A stretch of 64,000 nucleotides of DNA from Mariannaea sp. PMI_226. Taxonomy: Eukaryota > Ascomycota > Sordariomycetes > Hypocreales > Nectriaceae. The stretch covers positions 1,302,001 through 1,366,000 of the forward strand of contig JANFOG010000004.1 of NCBI GenBank assembly GCA_024336345.1. The letters run 5' to 3'. The notes under the pieces were generated by a model. It made no database searches. It had not been told where the DNA came from and saw only the letters and a list, made by a program, of their open reading frames with translations. Both the position numbers and the translations under genes were made by a program. Positions 1-12,020 of the stretch are shown one piece after another (position 1 is the stretch's first letter; each line of letters opens with the position of its first letter).

Positions 1-1953
1 GCACCCTCATGGACTGACCATTCATAGGCCGTGTCCATTCGGGTGGCAACGAGGCGTCCAAGTTGCCATGGTTTACTCCACCGAGAAGAGAGGCAAGGGG
101 AGATGCAAAAGACGGGACGATCCACTAAGAAGCGATTCCTTGGATCCCTTACTCCATTCTCCAGGTCCACAGCCAACGAGCGGAAACGCTGACGTTGACA
201 CCCATCCAACCTGGGCAAAGGTGTGAGGTTAGTGCCGGCCCTTTTGGGGACCTCTTGACCTTCCTCGTCACTCTTCTTGGATCTTGGAGGGGTTGAGTTT
301 TTTTTCCGGTTTAGTAGCGACAGGGTAACTAACTAAAGAACCTGAGATATACATAGTACGACACAAAAATCGAAAAAAAAGTGTGGTGGATACGAACCCT
401 GGTTGGGCAGATGCGGGCAATTTGGTTCTTTTGGTCTCTTGGTTGACTTTCAGGCACTGCCGTTAGTTACCAAGCAGGTTTCCCGATGCGTGCCGGATAA
501 TATGCGCCTCGGTGCCAAAGAGAGAAGAGGGGAGATCAAAGGGGATTCGTTAGCAAGCCACAAAACATGAATTCATCCAGCAAAGTTCAGGACGTCAGCC
601 AAAATTACCACAGAAGCAATTACAGAGTGCAAATGCCGCTGTGCTCCCTTCGAATCGACATGGAGAGACATGGGTCCATGAACAAAGACAGTGCTATGTG
701 AAGCCGTGGCTCCACGGCGGGCCAAGAATAGCAATCCCCCCAGCAAACCCCAGTCTCAACGGCCAGATGGACATGGACAGGGGTAGTAACTTATGTTTCT
801 GGTGTAAAGTGCTATGTCTGGGACACAACGTCATACATGATTTGAATACATAGTGCACTTATTTTCTGTGGGTTTAAGACTTCACATATGGAATCTCCCA
901 GAGATGTAGACAGACTACTGGACAGGGTGAGGCGAGGCACCTCAGAAATGAATTGTAGGCTGTGCATGAGTGGAATTGCACAGTGCTTGTGCAATATTTG
1001 TCCCCTTCTACAAGACAAAAACAAAACGGAGGGAGACCAGATATCCGTTGGCCAATACATTCACCCCCGCTCACGTCATGGATGGGTCGAGGACGACGTG
1101 GACAAGACCAACTTTGAACCTTCTTGCCATGGTCCGGATATCCGTTTGACAGTACGAGGCGCTTCAGCATTTCTCGAATGTTCGTCGCCGGTCAATCGGG
1201 AGATCGGGAGGACGAGACACCATGGTGCTAGTATGGACCAGTTTTTTTTTTTCTTACGCGTCCCCAACAGAAACTATATTTGTAAACAGGAGCCGGAACA
1301 GCCACAAACAGGGACGTACAAACTCCTTTTAAGTTATTCATCAGGTAGGGGCAGTAAAAGAAAAATACAGATAGGATAAAGAAATAAGGAAAGATACAGA
1401 ATGGGTCAGAAGAAACGGTGCACATTGGAAAGTATCTTGGTATAGTGACATTGAACACACAATACAATCAGAAGCAAATCTCTACATAAATAAGTCATAA
1501 TCAGTAACTACCTTGTCGATAATGAAATATGTCGAGGGTGAGAGCAAATACTGGGATGGGCATACGACAACGTGAGCGAATTCCACACCGGTCACTCTAC
1601 TGTAATAGAGAGTATACATTCGGTATAACTAAGGAACGTGCTAAATGGAACGAAAGAAACAAAGAGAACGGAGGGAGAAAATTTTGCAAAAGTCTAAAAT
1701 TTGGACGGCGTCGTAATCGTAGACTATTTTTTTTTTTTTAGGCAATGTGAAGATGTAAAAGTGGCGTCTCTACTACATCCTGTTGACTATAGAGTATAGT
1801 ACCTATACGTTCAGGGCATTCTCCAGTCGTCTGAAAACATACTACAAAGGCGTATAGCTTGGGTGAAAAAGAAAACGATTAAATAGAAAGAACTAAAAGA
1901 GAAAGGACAGAAACCACAAAAAAAGAAATTGGATGGCGCTGGTGAGACATTTT
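1..1953. other. Intergenic, no gene recognised
   Basis: No reading frame here looks like a real protein. The longest open stretch (888-1379, plus) has irregular composition, runs through a poly-T tract encoding four Phe, and has no recognisable motif or plausible exon partner. The sequence carries several short homopolymer runs (T at 299-306, 1241-1250 and 1729-1739). It may hold the untranslated end or promoter of a gene outside the window. Confidence 0.5.
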
Positions 1954-2049
1954 TGCTCCCGGCAGGGCTTGAACCTGCGACCTTCGCATCACTAAGGATA
2001 TCAGATGATATTATTAGTACGAAGCTCTAACCAACTGAGCTACGGAAGC
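1954..2049 (-). tRNA. tRNA-Ile (anticodon AAU) with a 22-nt intron
   Basis: Read on the minus strand, a 7-bp acceptor stem (GCTTCCG with CGGGAGC, discriminator A), a 4-bp D stem (GCTC/GAGC), a 5-bp anticodon stem (TCGTA/TGCGA) and a T arm (GCAGG TTCAAGC CCTGC) can be drawn. The anticodon loop CTAATAA gives AAU, which decodes Ile AUU/AUC/AUA-wobble codons. A 22-nt intron (2011-1990) sits at the canonical position, one base 3' of the anticodon. Removing it leaves a 74-nt tRNA; exons are 2049-2012 and 1989-1954. The gene lies in the 3' flank of the Tsc1 homologue on the same strand. Confidence 0.93.
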
Positions 2050-2684
2050 CTTCCAATCTCAGCTCTGTGAGCTGCTTGTGATTAGGTAAGCGTTGTTTGT
2101 ATTTATGAATGCTGCCTCTAGAGTAAAGACTGACCAAAACTTCTTCACCAAGCCTCCTACCCTAAATCATGACAGGACTTAGCCGTCGCGGCACCTCCGC
2201 TCGACAACACAAATAGGAAAATGGCAAACCCGGTGATCTATAAACCATATACTTCTACAATGATGCTGTTTCTTTCTTCTTTTTGACTATTCTTAACCAA
2301 GTTGAATGGGTACAACACGTTGACCCGATTATGGTTCCGTCTCTGAGATTTTTATTCCTAGCTTCGCTCAAGCGAGGCTCGCTTGAGCTGAGAATAACAA
2401 TGCGCCAACGTGCTTCCAGATCACCGAGGGCTAGTTACTACAGATACACATAGGAGGTAATGCAGGTCTTCGTAATGGGATCAACACTAAGTATACCAAA
2501 AACTTAACATGAATCAAGATGACTATAATCCTAGCAAGCCTCTCTAGGTATCTAATAAATAACATTGATATCATCAGGCTGACTCAAAGAAAATATATAA
2601 TGGATATACCCTAAAATATCACATCATTCGTCACAAGTTAAAATTCATCATAAGCCGATGACCCAAACACTCATATCTATATCC
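2050..2684. other. Intergenic between Tsc1 3' end and tRNA
   Basis: AT-rich flank that should hold the 3' UTR and polyadenylation region of the Tsc1 homologue. The only structure seen is a strong hairpin at 2352-2397, listed separately. No coding sequence is apparent. Confidence 0.5.
2352..2397. repeat. Long inverted repeat (hairpin)
   Basis: A perfect 10-bp inverted repeat, GCTCAAGCGA (2366-2375) and TCGCTTGAGC (2379-2388), is separated by only three bases. Outside it a second pair, TTATTC (2352-2357) and GAATAA (2392-2397), can extend the structure across an asymmetric internal loop. It lies about 290 bp past the Tsc1 stop codon. It could be a transcript 3' structure or a relic of a small inverted-repeat element; nothing in the sequence decides between these. 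Confidence 0.7.
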
Positions 2685-5600
2685 TCAATCATGCATAAAT
2701 CCTCGAATGCCCCTCAATGCTGACGACTTCTTGTCTTTTTTGGGTGCTGCCGGATCTTCTCGGCCCCTGTCTTTTGAATCCCTGCGGATGCGGGTTTGTA
2801 GAGTTTCTGAAAAGAGGTCTGAATGACTGCGAGCCATCAATCGCCCAGACGATTCACTACGGCCCAATGGCCGAAGATCAGGGCTCAGAGAGAGTGAGCC
2901 TTCGCCAGACCAATCCGTCCCAGATGGCGAGCCAGGTTGATGCGGCCATGTTCCAGACACGGGCGTCCCAGGTTTTTGAACAGGTCCCAAAGGAGGTGTT
3001 TCGGTGTGTACCGGTCGCTCACCAGTCTCTGGGTCTGTATGGGTTCGGTGCAGTCGTGTCTTCATCATCACAGGGCTCACTGACGTGGATAAATATTCGC
3101 TATCTCCTTCGAGGTCCCGGCTCGGGTCCGCGTCTTGAGTAGAGTTGATTTTTAACGGGCCAGCCGCTGCCCCTGTCCTCATATCCAGTAAAGAGGATTG
3201 CAGGGCAGTGTACTTTCTCGTGAGTAGGTTGCATTGCCTCTGCAGCTCCGCTTGCTTTTCACGACTCGCTGCTAGAGATGCCTCAATTGCTTCCTTCACC
3301 CGAGGGGATGGTGAACCTCGTCCATCGCTCAACGTTGAGAGCTTCGCCTGCAAAGTTGCGATTTGGGATTGGAAGAGCTTCCTCGCTCGCTCAGCTTCTT
3401 TCTCCTGTGATATAAGCTGGATGGAGAGCTGTTGCAATTTTTCATCAGCCTCTGCTGCCTTATTGATGACCATCTGTCGTTCGAGTTCTTTGGCCTGGTT
3501 GTCCCTTTCCATAATCGTCAATCGATTTACTTCTCTCTTGAGTCGATCAATTTCTGCCCCATGAATTTCAATAGATTGCATGTTCTGCTTCCAGTTCAGC
3601 TCCTTAACCTCAGCTTCGCACACCATGGCCCTGAGTTTCTCACACTCCGCCCTGGAGCTTTCCACCTCCTTTTGCGCAGCCTCGAAGTCGGCCTTCAATT
3701 TCTTCGACTCATCACGCAGCTTCTTGAGTTTGATGGCCAAGTCTGCCTCCCATTTCTTTGCTAGAGCCCTGCTCTTCTCCGAGTCTCTCCGAACCTGCAT
3801 CTCGGCCTTCTTAGCTTCTTCGTATCGATTCTTCAGATTACGATTCATCATGATAAGGTTCTGAGTTTCTGCTTCCGTGACCGCCTCCTCTAGGCGTCTC
3901 CTGCGTAAATCACCGATGTAGGCCATATGCTGTTGCTTCAAATATCTTTCAAAGTTCAAATCGTTTTGAAGTATGAGAATACGTCGTTGCAAATGAGCAA
4001 ATTGAGGGCTGGCATCGGTGAACGACAACGGTGAGCTCATTCTCGGAACTGCAGGGGTTCCGGCGGGACGATCTGCTACAGATTCCTGGTGACTGAGCGA
4101 TAGCGAGGGGACACTGTCATTTGCTAATGACTGGCTGAGGCCAGACTTCATAGCCTTGTTGGATTGGAGCATATCCTGAAGTTGCGTTTGGGACGCTGAA
4201 TGTGGTAAATGTGGATGCAACGTCAAACTTCCAGCACTCGGCGCTCGGTTCCTTGATTCCGCCGAGTCACGGATTGATGGGTGGCTTGACTGAGAGTCCT
4301 GTCGTACCAACGCTGATGGCCTTCGGGCGCTGACTATCGATTCCATACTTGCGGATTGAGTGATTCTGTAATTATCCTGAGGATCAATTATGGAAGAGTT
4401 GCTGAGAAGTGCTTGCTCTTGACTGTCCCTGACAGAACCCTCGCTCATTGGGACATCTGCAGCAGTGATTGACGGCAAGGTCTGGCCGACAACTTGATTG
4501 AGCTCGGTAACTAAACACAGGCCCATGCACTCAGCAACAACTTCGGGTGCCTCGCTTTTTATCCACCTGCTGAAATCTGTCTTCTCTGAATCGATTGTGA
4601 GGGTGTAGAAATTAGGATGTAGTAGATGGTGCCGCCTGAATCTCTCAGACTGATCTCGGATTTCCGTAGGCTGTACCTCCATGTCATTCGCGTTAGCAAC
4701 ATTGGCATGCCGAAGATACCTTTGCGGCTTGCGGATGTAATCCATGAAATTGATGGGATATAGCCCATATAGAACCGTGTAATAGTTCAACAGATGGTCG
4801 ACAGGGTGATCATCTACGTTGGAGTCAAAGGAACAAACCTCCCAGGGTCCGTCTTGCTCAGAGTCATCCAATCGTGGTTCCACAATCCCCGCTCGTTCTC
4901 GGGCCCAAAACAGTAACCTGGCGTAGATATTGAATAATGTCGGGAGATGAGGCACTAGAGAGCTAGGCATGTGGGGGAGAAGCATGATTAGAGTCGTCAA
5001 TGCAACCGAGACGATCGTGGTGGAGGTATCGCGTTGAAGGCATCTTAGGATATTGCAAAACAGAGGAGTTTGGAGTATTACATAAATATGCGGTGGTTGA
5101 CTTTGCAGGTAATCGGTCAGAAACTTCAAGACAGGCTTGCGATACTGCTTCTGGACGAAGTAACGATCAAGAGCTTTGAACATATCCTAGGACAATGTAA
5201 GTCACGGTAGGGGGTAACAAAGGCCGGGAGTGGCGTCAATGTGTTACTAACCTTGGGATGCTTTGTACCAAACTGAACCAGAGCTTCTCGAGTGAGCTTC
5301 TCATTATAATCAGCAGTGTTGACTCCCTCGATGGTGGCTGGATAGAGATTATCCATCCATCCTGAGAGCAAACGGTCGATCAGAGGATGAGAGAAGATGT
5401 TATCTTCAGAGGATTCGGACTCCTCCTCTGCCATAGAAATAATATCCATAATGCTGGCCTGCGATTCGGCTACGACCTCTTTTTCTGGAGTGGCTACAGC
5501 AGAGAGAACTGCGCAAGAATCCCACCAGGCGAGGATGCGTTGGGGGGTTCGGAGGACAGGCAGCAAACGGCGTAGGATAGCTAGCCATGAGGCGAAGTGT

Positions 5601-5957
5601 GCAGGGGAATCCTTGACATATTTGTCAAAAATAGAGAGGAGCTCCTCCTGGAGACGGTCGGCGGCAGCATCATCGTACTTTTGGTGTCGTCGTAGGTACC
5701 CATCGATAACCTGCGAGAGATTGTCTGGGAGCGGGGCGGTCGGTTCTGCGATGAAGGCAACGATCGCCTTAGACAAGTCCTTTAGTGACCTGCAAGGTGG
5801 AGACAAGTGGTCAGCAGAGGTAGCTGGTGAAGCAAATGAGGGGTTGAGCCTGCGATGATGAAGGGCAGAGCCGCAGGGCCAAGGGGGGGCTTGATATGTG
5901 AGGCTAGCATGAAGCAAGATTTTCAGGAGGCCGAGTGACGTACGCTGATGAAGCCAT
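2685..5957 (-). CDS. tsc1: Hamartin (Tsc1) homologue, TORC1 regulator
   Basis: Tsc1 is the scaffold of the Tsc1-Tsc2 complex, which through Rheb GAP activity restrains TORC1 and controls amino-acid uptake. Three exons are inferred: 5957-5944, 5789-5252 and 5186-2685, with donors GTACGT and GTTAGT and acceptors CAG and TAG; the frame is continuous and gives about 1017 residues. The N-terminal half (roughly residues 1-330) is the alpha-helical hamartin domain, beginning MASSASLKDLSKAIVAF and including the run HPKDMFKALDRYFVQKQYRK across the second junction. Residues about 580-820 form a long heptad-rich coiled coil of Glu, Lys, Arg and Leu, expected to bind Tsc2. The tail is Ser/Pro-rich, with many possible phosphosites, and ends basic. 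The start was chosen because the short first exon joins in frame to the conserved second exon; the longer unspliced frame upstream has no conserved character. Family assignment rests on domain order and fungal-style sequence, not on alignment. Confidence 0.88.
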
Positions 5958-7314
5958 GTTTGGCAGGACGGCCCCATCCGGGCTGGTAGGATTGACAACG
6001 ACCGCACAGAGCGGATGAGGCCCGTAAAAGGTGTGGATCTCGAAAGTGCCGTCGTGAGTATGAAGCTATTCAAGCGGCTTTGAATGTGACGGGTGACTGC
6101 GGATGAGTTGCAAGGGAAGTTGAGCTGAAAGGCACAGCTTTGCGGTTTGTGGCGGGACACTTCAAAAACGAGTTTGCACGCGGTGGTGCTGCTATACCTT
6201 GTGCACCTAAGCAAGCACCTGACAGAGTGGGGGATTTTTGCCTTGGGACGCGCTGGTGCCATTTCTTTTTTTTTTTTTTCCCTTTTCAGTGGAGAGGAAC
6301 CGTGCTATAGCTTCCAATTGCCTACTATGGTAGGTAGGTAGGTACCTCTGTAGGGGGGAAGTCAGCTCATTGCTTCCTACGGAGCACAGTGGCTTTACAA
6401 ATAGCTTATAGTGGCTTTGCAGTGGCTAGGGAAAGCAGAGGGCAGGTATTCGTAGCTCTTATTGGTTGAATCGGTAGGCTGATGAAAACGGCAGGTTGTG
6501 GAGCTGCGGCGAGCAAGTGAGTGGTGCTTGATCGCTTTGATCGGCCGTAGGTGGTGCTCAAATAACCGGGACAGCCGGGTTCAGAGTACCTGGCGGGGTG
6601 GTGGGTCAAGACGCGGCGAAGCGGTACCCGGGACTTTAAAAAAGGCTTGACCCACCGAGGATGAGCCGTGCGCTAGCAACCCCGCACTCAAAGCGCATGA
6701 CCCCGCGAGACCTCTGGGTACGCTTGGCCAGGACATGAGACGTACGGCGTCTTGTGGGTCCTCACACCAGACGGAGAGCGACGCCAAACTGCAGCGTGAT
6801 GCGCCTTCTGACATGGATCGAGCCACTGACTTTCGTGCCGTTGCGTTTGTGTGTGAGACTTGGGGAAATGAACTCACTTTTCGCCCCTCCCCTCGTGCCC
6901 TAGTCGAGTAAGGTTTTGCCGCGAGGTGACGGAATTGGCTGGGTGTGCCTAAGGTCAAGGGCCTGGTACGACGATGGATAGTTGTGTGTTGTTGTTGGTG
7001 TGCAAAAGGGTAACGTGCCCGAGCCCTGAGGCATGTAGGTAAGGTTGGGTAGGGTAAAGAGGTAGAGAAGGGTACCTGTAGGTAGCTCGCCCTGGCATCC
7101 CATTGTTTATATATCCTCTCCCTCCTCGTCGTGTCCTTTTTCCCTTCTTTTCCTCCTCATCTTCACCTTCATCCCATCAAACCAATTCAATCAAATCATC
7201 CCTGTGTCTGTCCCTTCTACGGCTCACATACACATACTCCATCTGCCCTGAACACTTAGCTCCTCCAATTCAACCAAATATCACCTCTACCCTTCCCCTC
7301 ATAACACCGTCAAG
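5958..7314. other. Divergent promoter region between Tsc1 and DJ-1-like genes
   Basis: The two flanking genes are transcribed away from each other, so both promoters should lie here. Visible items are a TAGG tandem string at about 6328-6343, a poly-T tract near 6266-6280, and a CT-rich leader (7100-7310) in front of the DJ-1-like start, typical of fungal 5' UTRs. No convincing protein-coding frame is present. Confidence 0.5.
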
Positions 7315-8404
7315 ATGAGTGCACACAAGTCTTCCGCCGTGGCCGACCAGGAGCCCCTGGACGTCCTCGTTGCGGTCCACGAGAAGTTTGATCTTCTCGA
7401 CTTTGCAGGAGCCGTTGAGGTCTTCAGCCAGGCCTGCCATGACTTTAAAGATCCTGAGAGTAAGCTTGCCTCTCTTTCATCAATGACCCCAACCCCTCAC
7501 TTACTACCGGAAAACCCCCTCCCAAATTACCCCTCCCCGCTGACCTCGAGCCTCCCTCGACAATAGACAGCAAGGCCTTCGAGATCACCATTGTTGGCCC
7601 TGAGCCCAAGGTTCTTTCGAGCCAGGGTGTCATCATTGGCTCGCAGATCTCCTACAAGGAGGCCCATGACCGCCTTGAGGATTTTGATATGCTCATGGTC
7701 GTCGGCGGTAACACCAAAGAAATCATCGAAAAGGAACTCGAACCCCTCAGCCTCATCAGCGACTTTGCCGAGCTCCAGAAGCGGGACCCTGCCCGCGAGA
7801 GAACCGTGCTATCTATCTGCACTGGTGCCCTTTTCCTCGGAAAGCAGGGTATCCTCTCTGGCCTCTCAGCCACCACACACCCCGACTACCTTACCTCCTT
7901 TGAGAACATCTGCAGCGACGCTGCCACAAGTCTCCTTCAGGAGCGCACAGATATCATTGAAGACGCTCGATACGTCGTCAACAACCTCCGCTTCGATCTT
8001 GGAGAGGAGGACGAGAACCCCTACATTCATTACAAGGCCGAATCCGGCCGACGACCTTCACTGACTGCTCGGTACGTATTTGACCAATTGCAACTACCCA
8101 AACATCCCTTACCCCGCTCTGTACCACATTGGGTTTGAGACACTTCAATTGACTTACATGCCTCTGCAGCAAGGGAAGCATGTCGTTCAAGGGCTCCATC
8201 TCCCGTCGTGAGTCCATTGTCCGTCGCGCAGCCATGCGGCTGGGCGGCCTTCGTGTGGTCACGGCTGGGGGAGTTTCCTGTGGCATCGACGCAGCATTGT
8301 ATCTCGTCGGTGCCCTGGTAGACGATTCGTGTGCGTTGGAGGTGGCCAGGTACCTTCAGTGGTCCTGGACTAAGGGCGTTGTCGTCGATGGTCTCGACGT
8401 CTAA
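7315..8404 (+). CDS. DJ-1/PfpI family protein, isonitrile hydratase-like
   Basis: Three exons (7315-7459, 7567-8071, 8170-8404; donors GTAAGC and GTACGT, acceptors TAG and CAG) give 294 residues in a continuous frame. The protein has the class-I glutamine-amidotransferase-like fold of the DJ-1/PfpI/ThiJ superfamily. The first strand is LDVLVAVHEKFDLLDFAG, which carries the conserved acidic region. The nucleophile elbow is SICTGALFLGKQGILSGL, with the candidate catalytic Cys, followed by ATTHP as in isonitrile hydratases and AraC-type DJ-1 domains. Near the C-terminus, VTAGGVSCGIDAALYLVG is the second conserved glycine-rich element of this branch. No DNA-binding domain is attached. Substrate is unknown; stress-response or isonitrile/glyoxal chemistry are both seen in the family. 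The start follows a CT-rich leader with CAAG before ATG. Confidence 0.9.
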
Positions 8405-10181
8405 GATCCCTGGCAATGAGTGCCATATATGTATGAGAGAAACAACAATCTACCTCGGATGACGAGGTTCTTGAGACCAGTATTTTTACGTGTATTACAA
8501 TGAAAGCCAGCAGAGAAACTCCAGAAAAAACCAGAAGCCTCTCAAATTCTCAATTTTACGTCAATTCAGTTCAATACAATTCAAATCTAATTCAATTCAA
8601 TTTAATCCATCGTGTTCTTGTTCATACCTCTTCGTCTTCCCAAGTAACCCCGACTTGTGCTGTGATCACATTGACATATCCGTTTTTGCGCTAGGCAAGC
8701 GTCCACAATGTGGAGGTGGAGGTTTGCAATGACGTGGTGAATCGAGACCCACACAAGCTCGGAGAGCTCCAGGATCATGCAGAGGTCGTGTGATGCCGGA
8801 AGCCAGGGGCCGCCGTCATCACGCAACTTTAGAGACCATCACCAACTACTTCGTACTGTGTGTATGGCCGTATTCCGGCTCGGTCCGGGGCCAAGTTCAC
8901 CGAGATTCATCTAGGAACGAGTGGTGGTGTGTGGCATCAAGGCAGGGAAGCGAGCTCTCTATAATCTGTACTGCCCAATTGAGATGGGAGAGATGTGCCC
9001 GGTTTTAATCTCCGGGCTGGAAATGACGCTGCGATGCTCCCCAATTGAGTGCGGCTCGGTAGATAGAACACGCGATCGGATGATTGCCATGATGCACACC
9101 GTGTATTCACCGACAATGAGTCAGAATCTGTTATATCAAAAGTACTGGCTCGATTCGAGAACAATCAGGTAGCCAGCAGTCAGGCCACCAGTGTGGTCAG
9201 AGAAAGCATCCTATCTGACCTCAGGTGGTTCTTGAGTTGTGGATGGATGCACTCCATGGAAAAAAGAAAAAAAACTTTGATCTGATATCAGGGGAGACGG
9301 CGTATGAATGCCCTGTGACTACCGAGACTGAAACATAAAAAGGGGTAGGAAGTCGAGTAGTCAAGTGTCCAATGTCCCATAGCTTGACTCTGACCCGTTT
9401 GCTTTCTGAGAGCGACGGTTCACCATCTCCTGAATTGACAACCCAGTACCCCGTTATTCCACATCTCATTGAATGAGCAAGAGTTTTGGAACAATGAGAT
9501 AATGCAAGGTGGATAGACCTAATCCCAGTTTTGGTTGAAACGCTGAAACCCTGGTCAAGCATTTGCAGCATTGCTTGCAGCGTGTGTATTATTAGATTCG
9601 CGGAGGTAAACTGCGGTTAACAGGTACTACCAGGAGGTAACATTGAAAAAAAAAACTCCTTTACTTGGGAACATATACAAATAGATGAGACTACTAATTT
9701 TCCAGATAATTCGCTAGCATGGCCCAAATCATTGTCAAACCTGTTCGCCGTTGCGTAAGGTTAGTGGATATTGATCATGTCACTACAATGGAAGTAGTTT
9801 GATGTCCTTAATTGTACAAGTGAGCCTGGGCTCTCAATTACAGTCATGATCGGGTAAATAAATCGTGTGTGGAACTAAGATCGCAGAAAAATGGAGTTGG
9901 GTTGCTGACATAAGGCACCATCTCGCCCTAGTCTCTGATTGGCCATTCAATAGCTAGCCTGGGGGAAGCATGTTGCGACGAGGCTGAAAGCGTTCCCTTT
10001 GCCTTCCCACATTTCTTGTTGGTAGTGACCGGCTCCTCTTTCACACACTTGAAGGCGGCCTTGTCTTTCAATTCGGTATTTTCTACGCGGCAAAAATAAA
10101 ATCAAAAAATCTTATCGAAATTATCGCCGTCTAGCTGAGCGGAGGAGCTGCATCTGCTGCTTCGAAGCGGCATCGCAAATC
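8405..10181. other. Intergenic between DJ-1-like and SAP-domain genes
   Basis: This 1.8-kb stretch holds the 3' end of the DJ-1-like gene (with a CAATTCAAT-type AT-rich run at about 8560-8610) and the promoter of the SAP-domain gene. Short open frames on both strands show no conserved motif. A possible mini-exon starting at ATG 9719 with a downstream GTAAGG was considered but no continuation could be found. Confidence 0.45.
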
Positions 10182-12020
10182 ATGACGGATTGGTCCAAAT
10201 TGAAGGTCGTTGACCTCAGAAACGAGCTCAAGAATCGCGGTCTTTCCCAAGCCGGCCTCAAGAACAGTCTCGTGCAGCGATTGATCGACGCCGACAACGA
10301 AGTCCCTCAGGAAGAAACAGAAAAAACTGATTCCCCTACGGCTGATGATCAAGATGATAATGCGAGCGAGCGAACGGCCACAGAGCCCGAAGTCGAAGCA
10401 GCCGACGCGAAGTCTGATGCTACTGCTGAGGATGTTACCTCGCAAGAAGTAACAAAGGAGAGCAGGGCTACCCCATTGGAAACCACTGAAACTGAAACCC
10501 CGGCCATCGAGGACGAACAGCGGCAAGGCGTCACCAAAAACGATGTCTCCGACGATGCCCAGCCGTTACCTGCAGCTGGCGGCGGAGAAGAAGAATCCAA
10601 GCCAATGGAGGCTGTCTCATCAGAGGCACCACCTGTGGAACCTGAGGCGAGCGCGTCCCCTTTACCTCAAGAGCCGTTGGTAAAAACCCCCGAGGTTGAA
10701 GGCACACCCACGGCCGACGCGCAAGAGAGCCAAAAGCGCAAACGCCGGTCGCTCACCCCACCACCAACCGAAGACTCGATTGCGCACAAACGCGCACGCC
10801 TCGAACACGACGAACCGAACCAAATCGCTCCAAAAGTTCGTTTGCCCGAGGATCTGACACCCACAAAGGTAGAACCGTCACGACCTGATAAATCAAGGGT
10901 CGACGAGGAAACGTCAGAGACGCTTCAAGGCAGATCTATTAGAGGAGCTGAGGGAACTGATTCCAAGAAAGATTCAACCCCCACAGAACCTCGCGAACAA
11001 ACAACCATGGATTTTGAGAGAGATGTCGTGCCGTCAGTGCACCCGGCTACTTCGGCCCTCTACATCAAAAACTTCATGCGCCCTCTTCGGCCAAATGACG
11101 TCCAGGCTCACCTGGTCGACCTCGCAACAGCACCGAGCGACCCTCTTGACGATGGCATTATCGTCGATTTCTACCTAGACCAGATCCGTACCCACGCATT
11201 TGTCGTTTTCCGGTCCACCTCAGCCGCCTCTCGAGTTCGCATGGCCTTGCACGACAGCGTTTGGCCCAACGAAAGCAACCGCAAGCCCCTCTGGGTCGAC
11301 TTCGTCCCTCCCGAGAAGGTAAAGGACTGGATCGAGAAGGAAGAATCCAGTGGTCGTCGATCCGGTGCACGCTGGGAGGTGGTTTATGAAGATGGTCCGG
11401 ATGGTGAGGTTGAAGCCCACCTCGAATCTGGCGCCGCTTCCTTCTCTCGTGCCAGCCAGCGGCCCCCACCCCCAGGACCTGCCGTCAGCGCCGCAGATGC
11501 TATCCCTCCCTCTGGACCCCGAAACTATCGCGAGAACGGCGGACCGCCAAGAGGGCCCCGAGCCGATCGTGCTGGCCCCCCTCAAGGTCCAAGCAACCCT
11601 CTTCGCTCCGATGCTGGCGGCGGGTACCAGACCACCCAGGCTCGACCCACCATTCGCTACCAGTGCGTATCTCAGGACCTGGCAAACCGACGTATGGAGA
11701 AAATGCGTTCCCACTATACCACGGATCGTGATCGGGATTTTGGTCGTGAAATTAACCGCTACTCTTTCGATGGCGATGCGTTCGTCGATCGCGGCAAAGA
11801 GATCTTCGAGGGCATCCGCCCACCACACCGCGAACGTGCCATAGAGCGTGAGCGCCGTGGGTTCGGTGGTGGTGGAGGTGGAGGAGGCGGCGGTCGTCGA
11901 CGTCGCGGACGAGGCCACAGGGCCCGACGAGACCGCTATCAGCCCGGTCAAGGCTCCGGACCAGGCCCAAGCCGTGACGACCGTCGTCCACGCTACAACG
12001 ACGATGACCAGCGACGGTAG
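10182..12020 (+). CDS. Acinus-like SAP-domain/RRM protein
   Basis: A single exon encodes 612 residues. Residues about 5-40 (WSKLKVVDLRNELKNRGLSQ and following) are a SAP domain, a short DNA/RNA-binding helix-loop-helix. Residues about 45-265 are acidic, low-complexity and Ser/Thr/Glu-rich, with a basic KRKRR stretch near 180 that could be a nuclear signal. Residues about 285-385 form an RRM-like domain beginning SALYIKNFMRPL, with FYLDQIRTHAFVVF matching the acinus-type RNP region and LHDSVWP following. A stretch near residues 485-510 (TIRYQCVSQDLANRR) is placed where acinus has its SAP18/RNPS1-binding motif. The tail has a Gly run and RG-rich sequence. In animals acinus is the scaffold of the ASAP/PSAP splicing complexes attached to the exon-junction complex; a similar nuclear mRNA role is inferred here. 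Confidence 0.82.
   Translation: MTDWSKLKVVDLRNELKNRGLSQAGLKNSLVQRLIDADNEVPQEETEKTDSPTADDQDDNASERTATEPEVEAADAKSDATAEDVTSQEVTKESRATPLETTETETPAIEDEQRQGVTKNDVSDDAQPLPAAGGGEEESKPMEAVSSEAPPVEPEASASPLPQEPLVKTPEVEGTPTADAQESQKRKRRSLTPPPTEDSIAHKRARLEHDEPNQIAPKVRLPEDLTPTKVEPSRPDKSRVDEETSETLQGRSIRGAEGTDSKKDSTPTEPREQTTMDFERDVVPSVHPATSALYIKNFMRPLRPNDVQAHLVDLATAPSDPLDDGIIVDFYLDQIRTHAFVVFRSTSAASRVRMALHDSVWPNESNRKPLWVDFVPPEKVKDWIEKEESSGRRSGARWEVVYEDGPDGEVEAHLESGAASFSRASQRPPPPGPAVSAADAIPPSGPRNYRENGGPPRGPRADRAGPPQGPSNPLRSDAGGGYQTTQARPTIRYQCVSQDLANRRMEKMRSHYTTDRDRDFGREINRYSFDGDAFVDRGKEIFEGIRPPHRERAIERERRGFGGGGGGGGGGRRRRGRGHRARRDRYQPGQGSGPGPSRDDRRPRYNDDDQRR

Noticed and set aside
888..1379. 163-codon open frame on the plus strand
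   Set aside because: Irregular composition, a run of Phe from a poly-T tract, no domain and no splice partner; judged a chance frame.
6328..6343. TAGG tandem string resembling telomeric repeats
   Set aside because: The fungal telomere unit is TTAGGG; these short TAGG strings are scattered across intergenic DNA and are not telomeric.
9719..9754. Possible mini-exon (MAQIIVKPVRRC followed by GTAAGG)
   Set aside because: No downstream exon continues the frame into a recognisable protein.
11220..11951. 243-codon minus-strand frame
   Set aside because: Antisense to the acinus-like gene and rich in Ser/Thr/Ala from its codon pattern; a shadow frame.
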